Source: Photorhabdus akhurstii (lineage in GTDB: Bacteria; Pseudomonadota; Gammaproteobacteria; Enterobacterales; Enterobacteriaceae). Taken from it: a stretch of DNA of 64,000 bases. The notes beneath the pieces were generated by a model. It ran no database searches, was not told the origin of the DNA, and saw only the letters and a program-made list of their open reading frames with translations. Both the position numbers and the translations under genes were made by a program. Positions 22,099 to 34,112 of this stretch are shown piece by piece; position 1 is the first letter of the stretch; each line of letters begins with the position of its first letter. Location of the stretch: assembly GCF_018448925.1 (NCBI RefSeq), contig NZ_RCWE01000005.1, positions 62,001 to 126,000 on the forward strand, given 5' to 3'.

Positions 22099-24060
22099 TT
22101 GAGTGACATGGCGAAAAACCTGATTCTCTGGTTAGTTATCGCAGTTGTGCTGATGTCGTTATTCCAGAGTTTTGGTCCCAGCGATTCCAATAGTCGTAGG
22201 GTGGATTATTCTACCTTCATCAATGAATTAGCCCAGGATCAGGTGCGCGAAGTTCGTATCACAGGTCGTGAAATTAATGTTAGTAGGAAAGATAACAGCA
22301 GATACACCACTTACCTACCAGTACAGGATGAAAAACTGTTAGATACGTTACTGAATAAAAACGTAAAAGTGGTTGGTGAACCTCCAGAGGAGCCAAGTCT
22401 GCTAACTTCTATTTTCATTTCCTGGTTCCCGATGTTATTGCTTATTGGGGTCTGGATTTTCTTCATGCGTCAGATGCAGGGCGGCGGCGGTAAAGGGGCA
22501 ATGTCTTTCGGTAAAAGCAAGGCCCGTATGCTGACAGAAGATCAGATTAAAACCACTTTTGCTGATGTTGCTGGTTGTGACGAAGCGAAAGAAGAAGTTG
22601 GTGAACTGGTGGAATATTTGCGAGAGCCAGGCCGCTTCCAGAAGTTGGGTGGAAAAATCCCGAAAGGTATTCTAATGGTTGGGCCTCCGGGTACGGGTAA
22701 GACTTTGCTGGCAAAAGCGATTGCGGGTGAAGCGAAGGTGCCATTCTTTACTATCTCCGGTTCTGACTTCGTTGAAATGTTTGTTGGTGTTGGTGCATCC
22801 CGTGTTCGTGATATGTTCGAGCAGGCGAAGAAAGCAGCACCTTGTATCATCTTTATTGATGAGATTGATGCGGTGGGCCGTCAGCGTGGTGCTGGTTTGG
22901 GTGGCGGTCACGATGAACGTGAGCAGACTCTGAACCAGATGCTGGTTGAGATGGATGGTTTTGAAGGCAACGAAGGTATTATCGTTATTGCCGCGACTAA
23001 CCGCCCCGACGTACTTGATCCTGCCTTGTTGCGTCCTGGCCGTTTTGACCGTCAGGTTGTTGTTGGTTTGCCAGACGTACGTGGCCGTGAGCAGATTCTG
23101 AAAGTTCATATGCGCCGGGTTCCTCTGGATACTGATGTTGATGCCTCTGTCATTGCTCGCGGTACTCCGGGATTCTCTGGCGCTGATTTGGCTAACCTGG
23201 TGAACGAAGCTGCTTTGTTTGCGGCTCGTGGCAACAGGCGCGTAGTTTCTATGGTTGAATTCGAAAAAGCGAAAGACAAAATCATGATGGGCGCAGAACG
23301 CCGCTCTATGGTGATGACGGAAGAGCAAAAAGAATCAACTGCTTATCATGAAGCAGGCCATGCCATTATTGGTCGCCTGGTTCCTGAGCATGATCCTGTT
23401 CATAAAGTTACCATTATTCCACGTGGTCGCGCCTTGGGTGTGACTTTTTTCCTACCGGAAGGCGATCAGATCAGCGCTAGTCGTCAGAAGTTGGAAAGCC
23501 AGATTTCAACCTTATATGGTGGTCGTCTGGCGGAAGAGATTATTTACGGTCCAGACAGCGTTTCTACTGGCGCATCTAACGATATCAAAGTGGCGACATC
23601 AATTGCTCGTAACATGGTAACGCAGTGGGGTTTCTCAGAAAAACTCGGCCCATTACTCTATGCAGAGGAAGAAGGAGAAGTGTTCCTTGGCCGTTCAGTT
23701 GCTAAAGCTAAGCACATGTCTGATGAAACGGCTCGTCTTATCGATCAGGAAGTAAAGGCAATTATCGATCATAACTATCAACGTGCTCGTCAGATTCTGA
23801 TGGACAACCTTGATATTCTACATTCGATGAAAGATGCATTGATGAAGTACGAAACTATTGATGCCCCCCAGATTGATGACTTAATGAATCGTACGAATGT
23901 GCGTCCACCAGCTGGATGGGAAAGCGATAATGGCAGCAATAATAACAGTCGCCCAACAGGTAATACACCTCCTCCGCAGGCTACAAAACCAACTGGTGAT
24001 ATCAATACATTGGCGCAAGGTGGTGAACAAGTAGGGCAGTCAGGAAATAAAGATCAGTAA
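22099..24060 (+). CDS. ftsH: ATP-dependent membrane zinc metalloprotease FtsH
   Basis: Membrane-anchored AAA+ protease that degrades LpxC, sigma-32 and misassembled membrane proteins. From the TTG at 22099 it has 653 residues: two N-terminal transmembrane helices around a periplasmic domain, the AAA module with GPPGTGKT at 195-202 and the second-region '[20 protein letters not shown]', and the zinc site HEAGH at 417-421. The TTG is supported by GAGG 8 bases upstream, while the ATG at 22108, the start used for mature E. coli numbering, is 17 bases from it. The C-terminal tail is Asn/Pro/Gln-rich and variable. Co-transcription with rlmE is likely. Confidence 0.96.
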   Translation: MSDMAKNLILWLVIAVVLMSLFQSFGPSDSNSRRVDYSTFINELAQDQVREVRITGREINVSRKDNSRYTTYLPVQDEKLLDTLLNKNVKVVGEPPEEPSLLTSIFISWFPMLLLIGVWIFFMRQMQGGGGKGAMSFGKSKARMLTEDQIKTTFADVAGCDEAKEEVGELVEYLREPGRFQKLGGKIPKGILMVGPPGTGKTLLAKAIAGEAKVPFFTISGSDFVEMFVGVGASRVRDMFEQAKKAAPCIIFIDEIDAVGRQRGAGLGGGHDEREQTLNQMLVEMDGFEGNEGIIVIAATNRPDVLDPALLRPGRFDRQVVVGLPDVRGREQILKVHMRRVPLDTDVDASVIARGTPGFSGADLANLVNEAALFAARGNRRVVSMVEFEKAKDKIMMGAERRSMVMTEEQKESTAYHEAGHAIIGRLVPEHDPVHKVTIIPRGRALGVTFFLPEGDQISASRQKLESQISTLYGGRLAEEIIYGPDSVSTGASNDIKVATSIARNMVTQWGFSEKLGPLLYAEEEGEVFLGRSVAKAKHMSDETARLIDQEVKAIIDHNYQRARQILMDNLDILHSMKDALMKYETIDAPQIDDLMNRTNVRPPAGWESDNGSNNNSRPTGNTPPPQATKPTGDINTLAQGGEQVGQSGNKDQ

Positions 24061-24097
24061 TTGTTCCATTGTTTCGTAGTCTGATTGATATATTTAT

Positions 24098-24124
24098 GAA
24101 ACCCCAGGTAAGTCCTGGGGTTTT
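24098..24124 (+). terminator. Rho-independent terminator after ftsH
   Basis: AAACCCCAGG pairs with CCTGGGGTTTT around TAAGT, 38 bases after the ftsH stop and just before folP. Confidence 0.85.
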
Positions 24125-24145
24125 GACATTGAAGGTAGCCCAAAT

Positions 24146-24991
24146 ATGAAACTCAGAGCCAGAGATAATGTTCTCAACCTTTCTCGCCCACAAATAATGG
24201 GTATTTTGAATGTGACGCCAGATTCATTTTCTGATGGTGGTGCTCATAATACTCTGGATATGGCTTTACGACATGCTGAAAAGATGATTAATGAAGGAGC
24301 TGCGATCATTGATATCGGTGGGGAGTCTACCCGTCCGGGAGCTGATGAAGTCAGTGAACAGGAAGAAGTAGAGCGTGTTGTTCCGGTTGTTGAGGCTTTA
24401 GCTCAACGATTTAATATTTGGATTTCTGTTGATACCTCGAAAGCATTGGTGATGAGTGAGTCAGCAAAGGCTGGCGCCCATTTGATTAATGATATTCGTG
24501 CATTGCAAGAGCCTGGTGCTTTGGAAAGCGTGGCTAAATCTGGTTTACCCGTTTGTTTGATGCATATGAAGGGCCAGCCACGGACAATGCAGGATGCGCC
24601 ACATTATGAAAATTTGTTAAGTGAAGTGAAACAATTTTTTACTGAACAAATTGAACGTTGTGTGATGGCAGGGATAGCAAAAGATAAACTTGTTCTTGAT
24701 CCAGGCTTCGGTTTTGGTAAGAACTTGACGCATAATTATCAGTTACTGGCACATTTAAACCAATTTCATCAATTTGGTTTACCTGTGCTAGCAGGAATGT
24801 CACGTAAATCTATGATAGGTCAGTTGCTTCATGTACCGCCACAAGAAAGGGTTGTCGGTAGTGTGGCTTGCGCTGTTATCGCTGCTATGCAAGGAGCGCA
24901 AATTATCCGGGTGCATGATGTCAAAGAAACCGTGCAGGCAATGCAAATTGTCGAAGCAACACTTTCAGCAAAGGAAGAAAAGAAATTATGA
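24146..24991 (+). CDS. folP: dihydropteroate synthase
   Basis: Condenses 6-hydroxymethyl-dihydropterin diphosphate with p-aminobenzoate in folate synthesis; target of sulfonamides. The 281-residue TIM barrel has the signatures '[14 protein letters not shown]' and '[11 protein letters not shown]', plus 'DPGFGFGKN' and 'GMSRKSMIG'. The last bases overlap the glmM start (ATGA), so the two are translationally coupled, as in E. coli. Confidence 0.97.
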   Translation: MKLRARDNVLNLSRPQIMGILNVTPDSFSDGGAHNTLDMALRHAEKMINEGAAIIDIGGESTRPGADEVSEQEEVERVVPVVEALAQRFNIWISVDTSKALVMSESAKAGAHLINDIRALQEPGALESVAKSGLPVCLMHMKGQPRTMQDAPHYENLLSEVKQFFTEQIERCVMAGIAKDKLVLDPGFGFGKNLTHNYQLLAHLNQFHQFGLPVLAGMSRKSMIGQLLHVPPQERVVGSVACAVIAAMQGAQIIRVHDVKETVQAMQIVEATLSAKEEKKL

Positions 24992-26325
24992 GTAACCGCA
25001 AATACTTTGGTACTGATGGTATCCGTGGCAAAGTGGGCAATAGCCCAATTACGCCAGATTTTGTGTTAAAGCTTGGTTGGGCTGCGGGTAAGGTACTGGC
25101 TCGTCACGGTTCTCGTAAGATCATTATCGGTAAGGATACCCGTATTTCTGGCTATATGCTGGAATCTTCTTTAGAAGCGGGTTTAGCTGCGGCTGGTTTG
25201 TCGGCTTCGTTCACTGGTCCCATGCCAACACCTGCTGTTGCTTATTTGACTCGTACCTTCCGTGCTGAAGCTGGAATTGTCATCTCTGCTTCTCATAATC
25301 CTTATTATGATAACGGTATTAAATTCTTCTCTATTGACGGTACGAAACTGCCGGATGATGTGGAAGAGGCAATTGAAGCTGAAATGGAAAAGCCGCTGAC
25401 TTGCGTGGAGTCCGCAGAGTTGGGACGTGCAAATCGTATTGTAGATGCTGCGGGTCGTTATATTGAATTCTGCAAAGGTACATTTCCAAGTGAGCAAAGT
25501 CTTAATGGATTGAGAATTGTACTTGATTGCGCTAACGGTGCGACTTACCACATTGCCCCAAATGTACTCAGAGAACTGGGGGCTGATGTTGTGACGATTG
25601 GCTGTGAGCCGAACGGTATCAATATTAATGAAAAATGTGGTGCTACTGATGTTCGTTTATTGCAGCAACGCGTTGTAGAAGAGAAGGCTAATGTTGGTCT
25701 GGCATTCGATGGCGATGGCGATCGCGTTATTATGGTTGATCATTTGGGACAGAAAGTTGATGGCGACCAGATCCTTTATATCATTGCCCGTGAAGCATTG
25801 AGACAAGGGCAACTGCGTGGTGGCGTTGTTGGTACGCTGATGAGTAATATGGGATTGGAGTTGGCATTGAAGCAGCTTGGCATCCCGTTCCTGCGTGCTA
25901 AAGTGGGTGACCGTTATGTGCTGGAAAAATTGCAGCAAGAAGGCTGGCGTTTAGGTGCTGAAAATTCTGGTCATGTTATCTTGTTGGATAAAACAACTAC
26001 GGGTGACGGCATTGTTGCTGGCCTTCAGGTTCTGAGCGCTATGGTACGTAACCATATGAGTTTGCACGATCTGTGTAGTGGCATGAAACTTTTGCCTCAG
26101 GTACTGGTAAATGTTCGTTTCTCCGGTTCACACGATCCATTTAAATCGGAAAATGTAATTAATATTACTAAATCTGTTGAAGCTGAATTAAATGGCCGTG
26201 GACGGGTATTGTTACGTAAATCTGGTACTGAGCCATTGATTCGTGTCATGGTAGAGGGTGAAGATAATGTACAAGTCACGGCCTTGGCTCATCGTATTGC
26301 TGATGCAGTGAAACACGCGGATTAA
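24988..26325 (+). CDS. glmM: phosphoglucosamine mutase
   Basis: Converts glucosamine-6-phosphate to glucosamine-1-phosphate for UDP-GlcNAc synthesis. The 445-residue protein has the catalytic phosphoserine at Ser102 ('ISASHNP'), the Mg-binding 'DGDGDR' loop, the sugar-binding 'GAENSGH' and the C-terminal phosphate-binding '[15 protein letters not shown]'. The length equals that of E. coli GlmM. It is the second gene of the folP-glmM unit. Confidence 0.98.
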   Translation: MSNRKYFGTDGIRGKVGNSPITPDFVLKLGWAAGKVLARHGSRKIIIGKDTRISGYMLESSLEAGLAAAGLSASFTGPMPTPAVAYLTRTFRAEAGIVISASHNPYYDNGIKFFSIDGTKLPDDVEEAIEAEMEKPLTCVESAELGRANRIVDAAGRYIEFCKGTFPSEQSLNGLRIVLDCANGATYHIAPNVLRELGADVVTIGCEPNGININEKCGATDVRLLQQRVVEEKANVGLAFDGDGDRVIMVDHLGQKVDGDQILYIIAREALRQGQLRGGVVGTLMSNMGLELALKQLGIPFLRAKVGDRYVLEKLQQEGWRLGAENSGHVILLDKTTTGDGIVAGLQVLSAMVRNHMSLHDLCSGMKLLPQVLVNVRFSGSHDPFKSENVINITKSVEAELNGRGRVLLRKSGTEPLIRVMVEGEDNVQVTALAHRIADAVKHAD

Positions 26326-26403
26326 TTTGTTGCTTTTTTCCTCAAGTGATTCTGATTATTGAAATTAACCTTGCGTATCAGATGTGGTTTGGTTAGTATT
26401 CAG

Positions 26404-26440
26404 ACCCACTCGGTCAGGCGATTAGCCTGTTTGAGTGGGT
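26404..26440. repeat. long imperfect hairpin between glmM and secG
   Basis: ACCCACTC pairs with GAGTGGGT, and inside it CAGGC pairs with GCCTG around GATTA, giving a long two-part stem. No T-run follows, so it may be a processing or attenuation structure rather than an intrinsic terminator. Confidence 0.6.
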
Positions 26441-26501
26441 GATGCAGTATAAGGTAGCCACATAGATTGTGGTAAACCCCACGAGGACATAGGTACGACA
26501 T

Positions 26502-26840
26502 ATGTATGACGCTCTTTTAGTTGTTTTCTTGCTGGTTGCTATCGGGCTAGTTGGCTTGGTTATGCTACAGCAAGGTAAAGGTGCTGATATGGGTGCTTCC
26601 TTTGGGGCGGGTGCCTCTGCGACGCTGTTTGGTTCATCGGGTTCTGGTAACTTTATGACCCGTATGACTGCGATTTTCGCTACTCTGTTTTTCATTATTA
26701 GTTTAGTGCTTGGTAATCTGGCCAGTAATCAGACCGGTACGAGCAGTAAGTGGGAAAACATTGGCGAGCCTGCTAAAGTCGAGAAATCAACGGAGATTCC
26801 GGCGGCGCCAGCAGCACCAAATAGTGACATTCCGCAGTAA
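26502..26840 (+). CDS. secG: protein translocase subunit SecG
   Basis: A 112-residue inner-membrane subunit of SecYEG with two transmembrane helices (about residues 2-22 and 52-72) separated by the conserved 'GAGASATLFGSSGSGNFMTR' loop. The C-terminus is Pro/Ala-rich and variable. It is followed at 57 bases by tRNA-Leu, as in E. coli where secG and leuU are co-transcribed. Confidence 0.97.
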   Translation: MYDALLVVFLLVAIGLVGLVMLQQGKGADMGASFGAGASATLFGSSGSGNFMTRMTAIFATLFFIISLVLGNLASNQTGTSSKWENIGEPAKVEKSTEIPAAPAAPNSDIPQ

Positions 26841-26896
26841 TCATCACAAGAAAGAATTAAAATGGGGCTGTTTAATCAGCGATGGCCTCATGTAGT

Positions 26897-26985
26897 GCCG
26901 AGGTGGTGAAATTGGTAGACACGCTACCTTGAGGTGGTAGTGCCCACACTAGGGCTTACGGGTTCAAGTCCCGTCCTCGGTACCA
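26897..26985 (+). tRNA. leuU: tRNA-Leu (anticodon GAG)
   Basis: The cloverleaf begins GCCGAGG and ends CCTCGGTACCA with encoded CCA. The long variable arm typical of tRNA-Leu is present, the T-loop is GGTTCAAGTCC, and the anticodon GAG is at 26931-26933. It matches E. coli leuU and follows secG. Confidence 0.96.
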
Positions 26986-27043
26986 TTATTCGGATAGCTT
27001 GCGTTTTCGCAGTTATCGGCGTAATATTTGCCACGTTTTCGAA

Positions 27044-27120
<77 letters not shown>

Positions 27121-27247
27121 CTTCTTAAATTAAGATGCACCTTTTTGAACGAAATAATTCAGCAATATTTGAAATATTGATTCTGATTTAAAAGGGCATG
27201 AAGTGAGTGGTTGAAGCCACTGGCAGCAAATAGGGTCCAGTTGCATA

Positions 27248-27273
27248 AAGCCCCGAATTTCGGGGTTTTTTGT
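27248..27273 (+). terminator. terminator/attenuator downstream of metY
   Basis: CCCCGAA pairs with TTCGGGG and is followed by TTTTTT. It sits between metY and rimP and should limit read-through into the nusA operon. Confidence 0.85.
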
Positions 27274-27293
27274 TATTTGACAACAGAACTACT

Positions 27294-27314
27294 GGGCTAA
27301 TTAGCCCTTTTTTT
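27294..27314 (+). terminator. second hairpin with T-run in the rimP leader
   Basis: The palindrome GGGCTAATTAGCCC followed by seven T lies 11 bases before the rimP start. It is a second probable attenuator in the metY-rimP leader; NusA is known to autoregulate this operon in E. coli. Confidence 0.7.
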
Positions 27315-27325
27315 ATGTCTTGGGG

Positions 27326-27784
27326 GTGGGCTTGTCCACATTAGAGCAAAAATTAACAGCGATGATTTCAGCACCAGTTGAAGCTTTAGGCTTTGAGTTA
27401 GTCGGCTTAGAGTTTATTCGTGCACGTGTTTCTACACTGCGGATTTATATTGATAGTGAGAATGGCATCACTGTTGATGATTGTGCTGATGTTAGCCACC
27501 AGGTCAGTGCGGTATTGGATGTCGAAGATCCTATCTCAGTGCTTTATAACCTGGAAATTTCTTCACCTGGCTTAGAGCGTCCATTGTTCACGGTTGAACA
27601 TTACCAGCGTTTTATTGGTGAGGAAGTCAGTCTGGTCTTACGTATAGCAATGCAAAACCGTCGGAAATGGCTGGGCATTATCAAAACTGTCGACGGCGAA
27701 ATGATCACGGTTACGGTGGATGGAAAAGATGAAGTGTTCGCACTGAGCAACATCCAGAAAGCGAACCTGGTACCCCACTTTTAA
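27326..27784 (+). CDS. rimP: ribosome maturation factor RimP
   Basis: A 30S assembly factor of 152 residues. GTG 27326 is chosen because E. coli RimP starts with the equivalent GTG (protein Gly-Leu-Ser-Thr-Leu-Glu-Gln) and the next upstream in-frame TTG has no ribosome site. The N-terminal domain carries '[19 protein letters not shown]', and the protein ends '[15 protein letters not shown]', as in enterobacterial YhbC. nusA starts 21 bases downstream. Confidence 0.93.
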   Translation: MGLSTLEQKLTAMISAPVEALGFELVGLEFIRARVSTLRIYIDSENGITVDDCADVSHQVSAVLDVEDPISVLYNLEISSPGLERPLFTVEHYQRFIGEEVSLVLRIAMQNRRKWLGIIKTVDGEMITVTVDGKDEVFALSNIQKANLVPHF

Positions 27785-29314
<1,530 letters not shown>

Positions 29315-29338
29315 TAAACCGTAGCAGGAAGGAACAGC

Positions 29339-32050
29339 ATGACAGATGTAACCGTAAAATCACTGGCAGAAGAGATCCAGACTTCGGTTGATCGCTTAGT
29401 ACAGCAATTTGCTGATGCAGGGATTAAAAAAACCGAAACTGATTTTGTCTCCCAGAAAGAAAAAGAAGCTTTACTGGCACATTTGAACCGCGAACAAGGC
29501 GGTTCGGCTGGTAAACCCGATAAATTAACATTGCAGCGTAAGACGCGTAGTACGCTGAATGTTTCAGGCACCGATGGTAAAAGCAAACCGGTAGCCGTTG
29601 AGGTCCGCAAAAAGCGTACATATGTGAACCGTGATGCAATTGAACAGGCTAAAGCGGAAGAACAGGCGAAGCGCGAAGCGGAAGAGCAAGCACGGCGCGA
29701 AGCAGAAGAAAAAGCGCAACGCGAAGCCGAAGCAGCAGCGAAGAAACTCGCTGAAGAGCAGGCTAAACGTGAGGCAGAAGAAAAAGCCAAACGTGAAGCA
29801 GCTGAAAAAGCTAAGCGTCAGGCAGCGGAAAATGAAAAAGTGACCAATCAACATACCGAACATAAACAAAAACCAGTCCAGAGTGAAAAAGCACGTCGTG
29901 AAGCAGAAGCTGCTGATCTTAAGCGCAAAGCAGAAGAAGAGATGCGTCGTAAGGTAGAGGAAGAAGCTAGACGCGTTGCTGAGGAAGCTCGCCGTATGGC
30001 TGAAGAGAATCAGGATAAGTGGTCAAGTGATTCAGATTCTATTGATAACGACGATTATCATGTCACTACCTCCCGTCATGCCCGCGCGGCAGAAGACGAA
30101 AACGATGCTAAAGTTGAAGGTGATCGCCGTGCTCGTGGTCGTAGCGGTAAGGCTACTCGCCAGAAGAAAAATAATAAGCATTCTGAATCTAAAGCAGATC
30201 GTGAAGAAGCCCGCGCAGTTGGTCGTACAAAAGGCAAGCAACGTAAAACCAGCACATTGCAACAAAGTTTTAATAAGCCTGTAGCGGCTGTTAACCGTGA
30301 TGTTGTGATCGGTGAAACCATTACTGTTGCTGAGTTGGCTAATAAAATGGCTGTTAAAGGTTCTCAGGTCATCAAAGCCATGATGAAAATGGGCGCAATG
30401 GCAACCATCAACCAAGTGATCGATCAGGAAACAGCGCAGCTAGTTGCTGAAGAGATGGGTCATAAAGTTATCCTGCGTCGTGAGAATGAGTTGGAAGAAG
30501 CGCTGATGAGCGACCGCGATACAGGTGAAGCGGTTGCTGAACCTCGTGCGCCGGTTGTGACGATCATGGGGCACGTTGACCACGGTAAAACTTCTTTGCT
30601 GGATTACATTCGTTCTACGAAAGTTGCTTCTGGTGAAGCGGGTGGTATTACCCAGCATATCGGTGCTTACCATGTTGAAACTGAAAGTGGCATGATTACT
30701 TTCTTGGATACCCCAGGGCATGCTGCATTTACTTCAATGCGTGCACGTGGTGCAAAAGCTACCGACATCGTGGTCTTGGTTGTTGCTGCCGATGATGGTG
30801 TGATGCCTCAGACTATCGAAGCTATTCAGCATGCAAAAGCAGCGAATGTGCCTGTGGTTGTTGCGGTTAACAAGATCGACAAACCAGAAGCTGATCCGGA
30901 TCGTGTAAAGAATGAGCTTTCTCAGCACGGTGTTCAGCCTGAAGAGTGGGGCGGTGAAACTCAGTTTATCAATGTATCTGCTAAAGCTGGTATTGGTATC
31001 GATGAATTGCTGGATGCAATCTTACTTCAAGCTGAAGTTCTTGAACTAAAAGCAGTCCATTCTGGTATGGCAAGCGGCGTTGTGATCGAATCATTCTTGG
31101 ACAAAGGCCGTGGTCCGGTCGCAACAGTACTGGTTCAGGAAGGTACTTTGAACAAAGGTGATATCGTACTTTGTGGCTTTGAATATGGGCGAGTTCGTGC
31201 AATGCGTGACGAGCTAGGTCGTGAAGTGTTCTCCGCAGGCCCATCTATTCCAGTGGAAATCCTTGGCCTGTCCAACGTACCTGCGGCTGGTGATGAAGCA
31301 ACTGTTGTACGTGACGAGAAGAAAGCTCGTGAGGTTGCTCTGTACCGTCAGGGTAAATTCCGTGAGGTCAAACTGGCTCGCCAGCAGAAATCTAAACTGG
31401 AAAACATGTTCGCTAACATGGAAGAAGGTGAAGTTTCTGAATTGAATATCGTTCTGAAATCTGACGTTCAGGGATCATGTGAAGCGATCCGCGAGGCATT
31501 GGAACAATTGTCTACCAATGAAGTGAAAGTGAAAATCATCGGCTCTGGCGTAGGTGGTATTACTGAGACTGATGCAACACTGGCTGCTGCTTCTAATGCA
31601 ATTATTCTGGGCTTCAATGTTCGTGCCGATGCTTCCGCACGCCGGGTTGTTGAAAATGAAAGCTTGGATCTGCGTTATTACTCTGTTATTTATAGCCTGA
31701 TTGATGAAGTTAAGCAGGCAATGAGTGGTATGCTGGCGCCTGAATATAAACAGCAGATTATGGGGCTAGCAGAAGTTCGTGATGTGTTTAAGTCACCGAA
31801 ATTTGGTGCGATCGCAGGTTGTATGGTGACCGAAGGTACGATTAAACGTAATAATCCAATTCGCGTGTTGCGTGATAACGTAGTGATTTACGAAGGTGAA
31901 TTGGAATCCCTTCGCCGCTTTAAAGATGACGTTAACGAAGTCCGTAATGGTATGGAATGTGGTATCGGTGTTAAGAACTACAACGATGTTCGTGTTGGTG
32001 ACATGATCGAAGTATTTGAAGTTATTGAAGTTAAACGATCTATCGCTTAA
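29339..32050 (+). CDS. infB: translation initiation factor IF-2
   Basis: A 903-residue GTPase that places initiator tRNA on the ribosome. An IF2_N domain is followed by a long Lys/Glu/Arg/Ala-rich coiled region (about 95-230), a second IF2_N, then the G domain with GHVDHGKT at residues 411-418, 'DTPGHAAF' and 'NKIDKPEAD', and the fMet-tRNA-binding C-terminal domains. A GTG at codon 168 (29840; 'EKVTNQ') aligns with the internal start used in E. coli for the shorter IF2 isoform ('KVSNQ'), so a shorter form may also be made here. It is slightly longer than the E. coli protein (890). Confidence 0.98.
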   Translation: MTDVTVKSLAEEIQTSVDRLVQQFADAGIKKTETDFVSQKEKEALLAHLNREQGGSAGKPDKLTLQRKTRSTLNVSGTDGKSKPVAVEVRKKRTYVNRDAIEQAKAEEQAKREAEEQARREAEEKAQREAEAAAKKLAEEQAKREAEEKAKREAAEKAKRQAAENEKVTNQHTEHKQKPVQSEKARREAEAADLKRKAEEEMRRKVEEEARRVAEEARRMAEENQDKWSSDSDSIDNDDYHVTTSRHARAAEDENDAKVEGDRRARGRSGKATRQKKNNKHSESKADREEARAVGRTKGKQRKTSTLQQSFNKPVAAVNRDVVIGETITVAELANKMAVKGSQVIKAMMKMGAMATINQVIDQETAQLVAEEMGHKVILRRENELEEALMSDRDTGEAVAEPRAPVVTIMGHVDHGKTSLLDYIRSTKVASGEAGGITQHIGAYHVETESGMITFLDTPGHAAFTSMRARGAKATDIVVLVVAADDGVMPQTIEAIQHAKAANVPVVVAVNKIDKPEADPDRVKNELSQHGVQPEEWGGETQFINVSAKAGIGIDELLDAILLQAEVLELKAVHSGMASGVVIESFLDKGRGPVATVLVQEGTLNKGDIVLCGFEYGRVRAMRDELGREVFSAGPSIPVEILGLSNVPAAGDEATVVRDEKKAREVALYRQGKFREVKLARQQKSKLENMFANMEEGEVSELNIVLKSDVQGSCEAIREALEQLSTNEVKVKIIGSGVGGITETDATLAAASNAIILGFNVRADASARRVVENESLDLRYYSVIYSLIDEVKQAMSGMLAPEYKQQIMGLAEVRDVFKSPKFGAIAGCMVTEGTIKRNNPIRVLRDNVVIYEGELESLRRFKDDVNEVRNGMECGIGVKNYNDVRVGDMIEVFEVIEVKRSIA

Positions 32051-32115
32051 TTCCTACCACTGGTTAATTTCATTATTGGGGGGCTTTTGCCCCCCAAATG
32101 TCAGGAGATATAACA

Positions 32116-32526
32116 ATGGCAAGAGAATTTAGTCGTACTCAGCGTGTTGCACAGGAAATGCAAAAAGAGATTGCCATCATTTTACAGCGAGAAGTGAAAG
32201 ATCCCCGAATCGGTATGGCGACTGTTTCTGGTGTTGAAGTTTCCCGTGATTTGGCTTATGCCAAAGTATTCGTCACCTTTCTGAATGTGTTGACTGAAGA
32301 ACATGATTCCGAAGTGGTAAAGAATGGTATTAAGGCGTTGAATGAAGCTTCTGGTTTTATTCGTTCTCTGCTAGGTAAAGCAATGCGTTTGCGTGTCGTA
32401 CCAGAACTGACTTTCTCCTACGATAATTCCCTGGTAGAGGGGATGAGAATGTCCAATCTGGTTACTAATGTTGTGAAGAATGACGAACAGCGCCGGGCTT
32501 CTGCGGATCACAAAGAGGAGAAGTAA
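32116..32526 (+). CDS. rbfA: ribosome-binding factor A
   Basis: A 136-residue KH-type protein needed for 16S 5'-end maturation and cold adaptation. ATG 32116 follows CAGGAGATA and gives [16 protein letters not shown], the usual N-terminus. The stop and the truB start share one base (TAATG), indicating coupled translation. Confidence 0.97.
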   Translation: MAREFSRTQRVAQEMQKEIAIILQREVKDPRIGMATVSGVEVSRDLAYAKVFVTFLNVLTEEHDSEVVKNGIKALNEASGFIRSLLGKAMRLRVVPELTFSYDNSLVEGMRMSNLVTNVVKNDEQRRASADHKEEK

Positions 32527-33473
32527 TGGGGCGTCGTCGTCGCGGTCGTGATATACATGGTGTGTTGTTACTGGATAAGCCGCAGGATATTTCTTCTAAT
32601 GATGCGTTACAAAAAGTAAAACGTATTTTCAACGCCAGCAAAGCGGGTCACACTGGCGCGTTGGATCCACTGGCAACGGGTATGCTACCGGTTTGCCTTG
32701 GTGAAGCCACAAAGTTTTCCCAGTTCTTACTTGATTCTGACAAGCGTTATCGAGTGATAGCTCGTCTTGGTCAGCGAACTGACACATCTGATTCACACGG
32801 GCAAATCATCAGTGAAAGGGCAATCCTGCTAAATCAGGCTCAACTTGATGCAGCTTTGGATAAATTCCGTGGGGATACCATGCAAATTCCTTCCATGTAT
32901 TCTGCACTGAAACATCAGGGAAAACCGTTGTATGAGTATGCTCGTCAGGGTATTGAAGTAGAGCGCGAAGCACGACCAATTACAGTCTATGAATTACAGT
33001 TTATCCGTTGGGAAGATGATGAACTGGAATTGGAAATACACTGTTCGAAAGGAACTTATATTCGCACTATTATTGATGACTTAGGTGAATTATTAGGCTG
33101 TGGTGCTCATGTTATTTATTTAAGGCGTTTACAGGTAGCGAATTATCCAAATGATCGCATGGTAACACTTGAGCAATTATATGAATTGCAAAAGCAGGCT
33201 AAAGATCAGGAAATACCTGTGGGTGAATTAATTGATTCATTACTATTACCAATGGATAGTGCAATTGTTCATTTCCCAGAGGTTAATTTGATTCCAGTAG
33301 TTGCGGCTTATTTTAAACAAGGTCAGGCGGTACGCAGTGCCAAATCGCCGACTTTGGTTGAAAGTATGGTACGTGTAACTGAAGGTGATGAACGGAAATT
33401 CATTGGCATTGCTGTTATCAATGACGATGGGCTTGTTGCTCCCCGCCGTTTAGTTGTTGAAAGCCGGGATTAG
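32526..33473 (+). CDS. truB: tRNA pseudouridine-55 synthase TruB
   Basis: A 315-residue enzyme that makes Psi55 in the T-loop of tRNAs. The catalytic Asp47 lies in '[17 protein letters not shown]'; the substrate-binding '[17 protein letters not shown]' and '[15 protein letters not shown]' motifs follow, then a C-terminal PUA-type domain. It overlaps rbfA by one base and precedes rpsO, as in E. coli. Confidence 0.97.
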   Translation: MGRRRRGRDIHGVLLLDKPQDISSNDALQKVKRIFNASKAGHTGALDPLATGMLPVCLGEATKFSQFLLDSDKRYRVIARLGQRTDTSDSHGQIISERAILLNQAQLDAALDKFRGDTMQIPSMYSALKHQGKPLYEYARQGIEVEREARPITVYELQFIRWEDDELELEIHCSKGTYIRTIIDDLGELLGCGAHVIYLRRLQVANYPNDRMVTLEQLYELQKQAKDQEIPVGELIDSLLLPMDSAIVHFPEVNLIPVVAAYFKQGQAVRSAKSPTLVESMVRVTEGDERKFIGIAVINDDGLVAPRRLVVESRD

Positions 33474-33595
33474 GGTATTTGGGGCTATCTTGCGCTTAAC
33501 TTATTTGCAGCGTAGAATGGCGCAGTTATATGTTGGGTAGCTGAATTAGAGATCGGCACCTGTAATTTTAGTTTATATGTTTTTGGAGTTGTAAT

Positions 33596-33865
33596 ATGTC
33601 TCTAAGTACTGAAGCAAAAGCGCAAATTATTGCTGAATTTGGTCGTGATACGAATGACAGTGGTTCTAGTGAAGTACAGATTGCTTTGTTAACTGCACAA
33701 ATTAACCACTTGCAAGGCCACTTTTCAGAGCACAAAAAAGATCACCACAGCCGTCGTGGTCTGCTGCGCATGGTTTCTCAGCGTCGTAAACTGTTGGACT
33801 ATCTGAAGCGTAAAAATGTAACAAGTTACACTGCGCTGATTGGGCGTCTTGGCCTGCGTCGCTAA
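33596..33865 (+). CDS. rpsO: 30S ribosomal protein S15
   Basis: An 89-residue protein beginning [18 protein letters not shown] with the central '[25 protein letters not shown]' that contacts 16S helix 22. It is followed by a strong terminator. The upstream leader is known in E. coli to fold into a pseudoknot for autoregulation; I did not model it here. Confidence 0.98.
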   Translation: MSLSTEAKAQIIAEFGRDTNDSGSSEVQIALLTAQINHLQGHFSEHKKDHHSRRGLLRMVSQRRKLLDYLKRKNVTSYTALIGRLGLRR

Positions 33866-33883
33866 TCAAGCAAGTTTCAGTGG

Positions 33884-33908
33884 AAAGGGGCCATATATGG
33901 CCCCTTTT
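33884..33908 (+). terminator. Rho-independent terminator after rpsO
   Basis: AAAGGGGCCAT pairs with ATGGCCCCTTT, a perfect 11-bp stem followed by T residues, 18 bases after the rpsO stop. Confidence 0.88.
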
Positions 33909-33990
33909 CTTCTGAGAAGCCATCATTAGGTAACAGCACGAAAAATGTTGGTGATGGTTTTTATTAAGGCTTTTCAGTTACAGAGGTTCG

Positions 33991-34038
33991 CGCGGCTAAT
34001 GAGAGTGCTTAAGGGAGTAAGACCTGTCGTTAGTCGCG
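33991..34038 (+). promoter_or_regulatory. RNase III-type stem in the pnp leader
   Basis: CGCGGCTAATGA (33991-34002) pairs with TCGTTAGTCGCG (34027-34038) with two G-U pairs. It lies 75 bases upstream of pnp. In E. coli an equivalent leader hairpin is cut by RNase III and then removed by PNPase to autoregulate pnp; the same role is likely here. E. coli also encodes the sRNA SraG/PsrO in this gap, which I cannot confirm. Confidence 0.72.
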
Positions 34039-34112
34039 AGGATGTGGCATGAAGAGATTATTCATTGTTGTCTGCTGAATATAAAAGACAATGTTAACGA
34101 AAGGATATTATT

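Noticed and set aside
22542-23328. Minus-strand frames inside ftsH
   Set aside because: They are shadows of the strongly coding AAA domain with no independent support.
26404-26440. An intrinsic terminator for glmM
   Set aside because: The stem is good but no T-run follows, so it is listed as a hairpin only.
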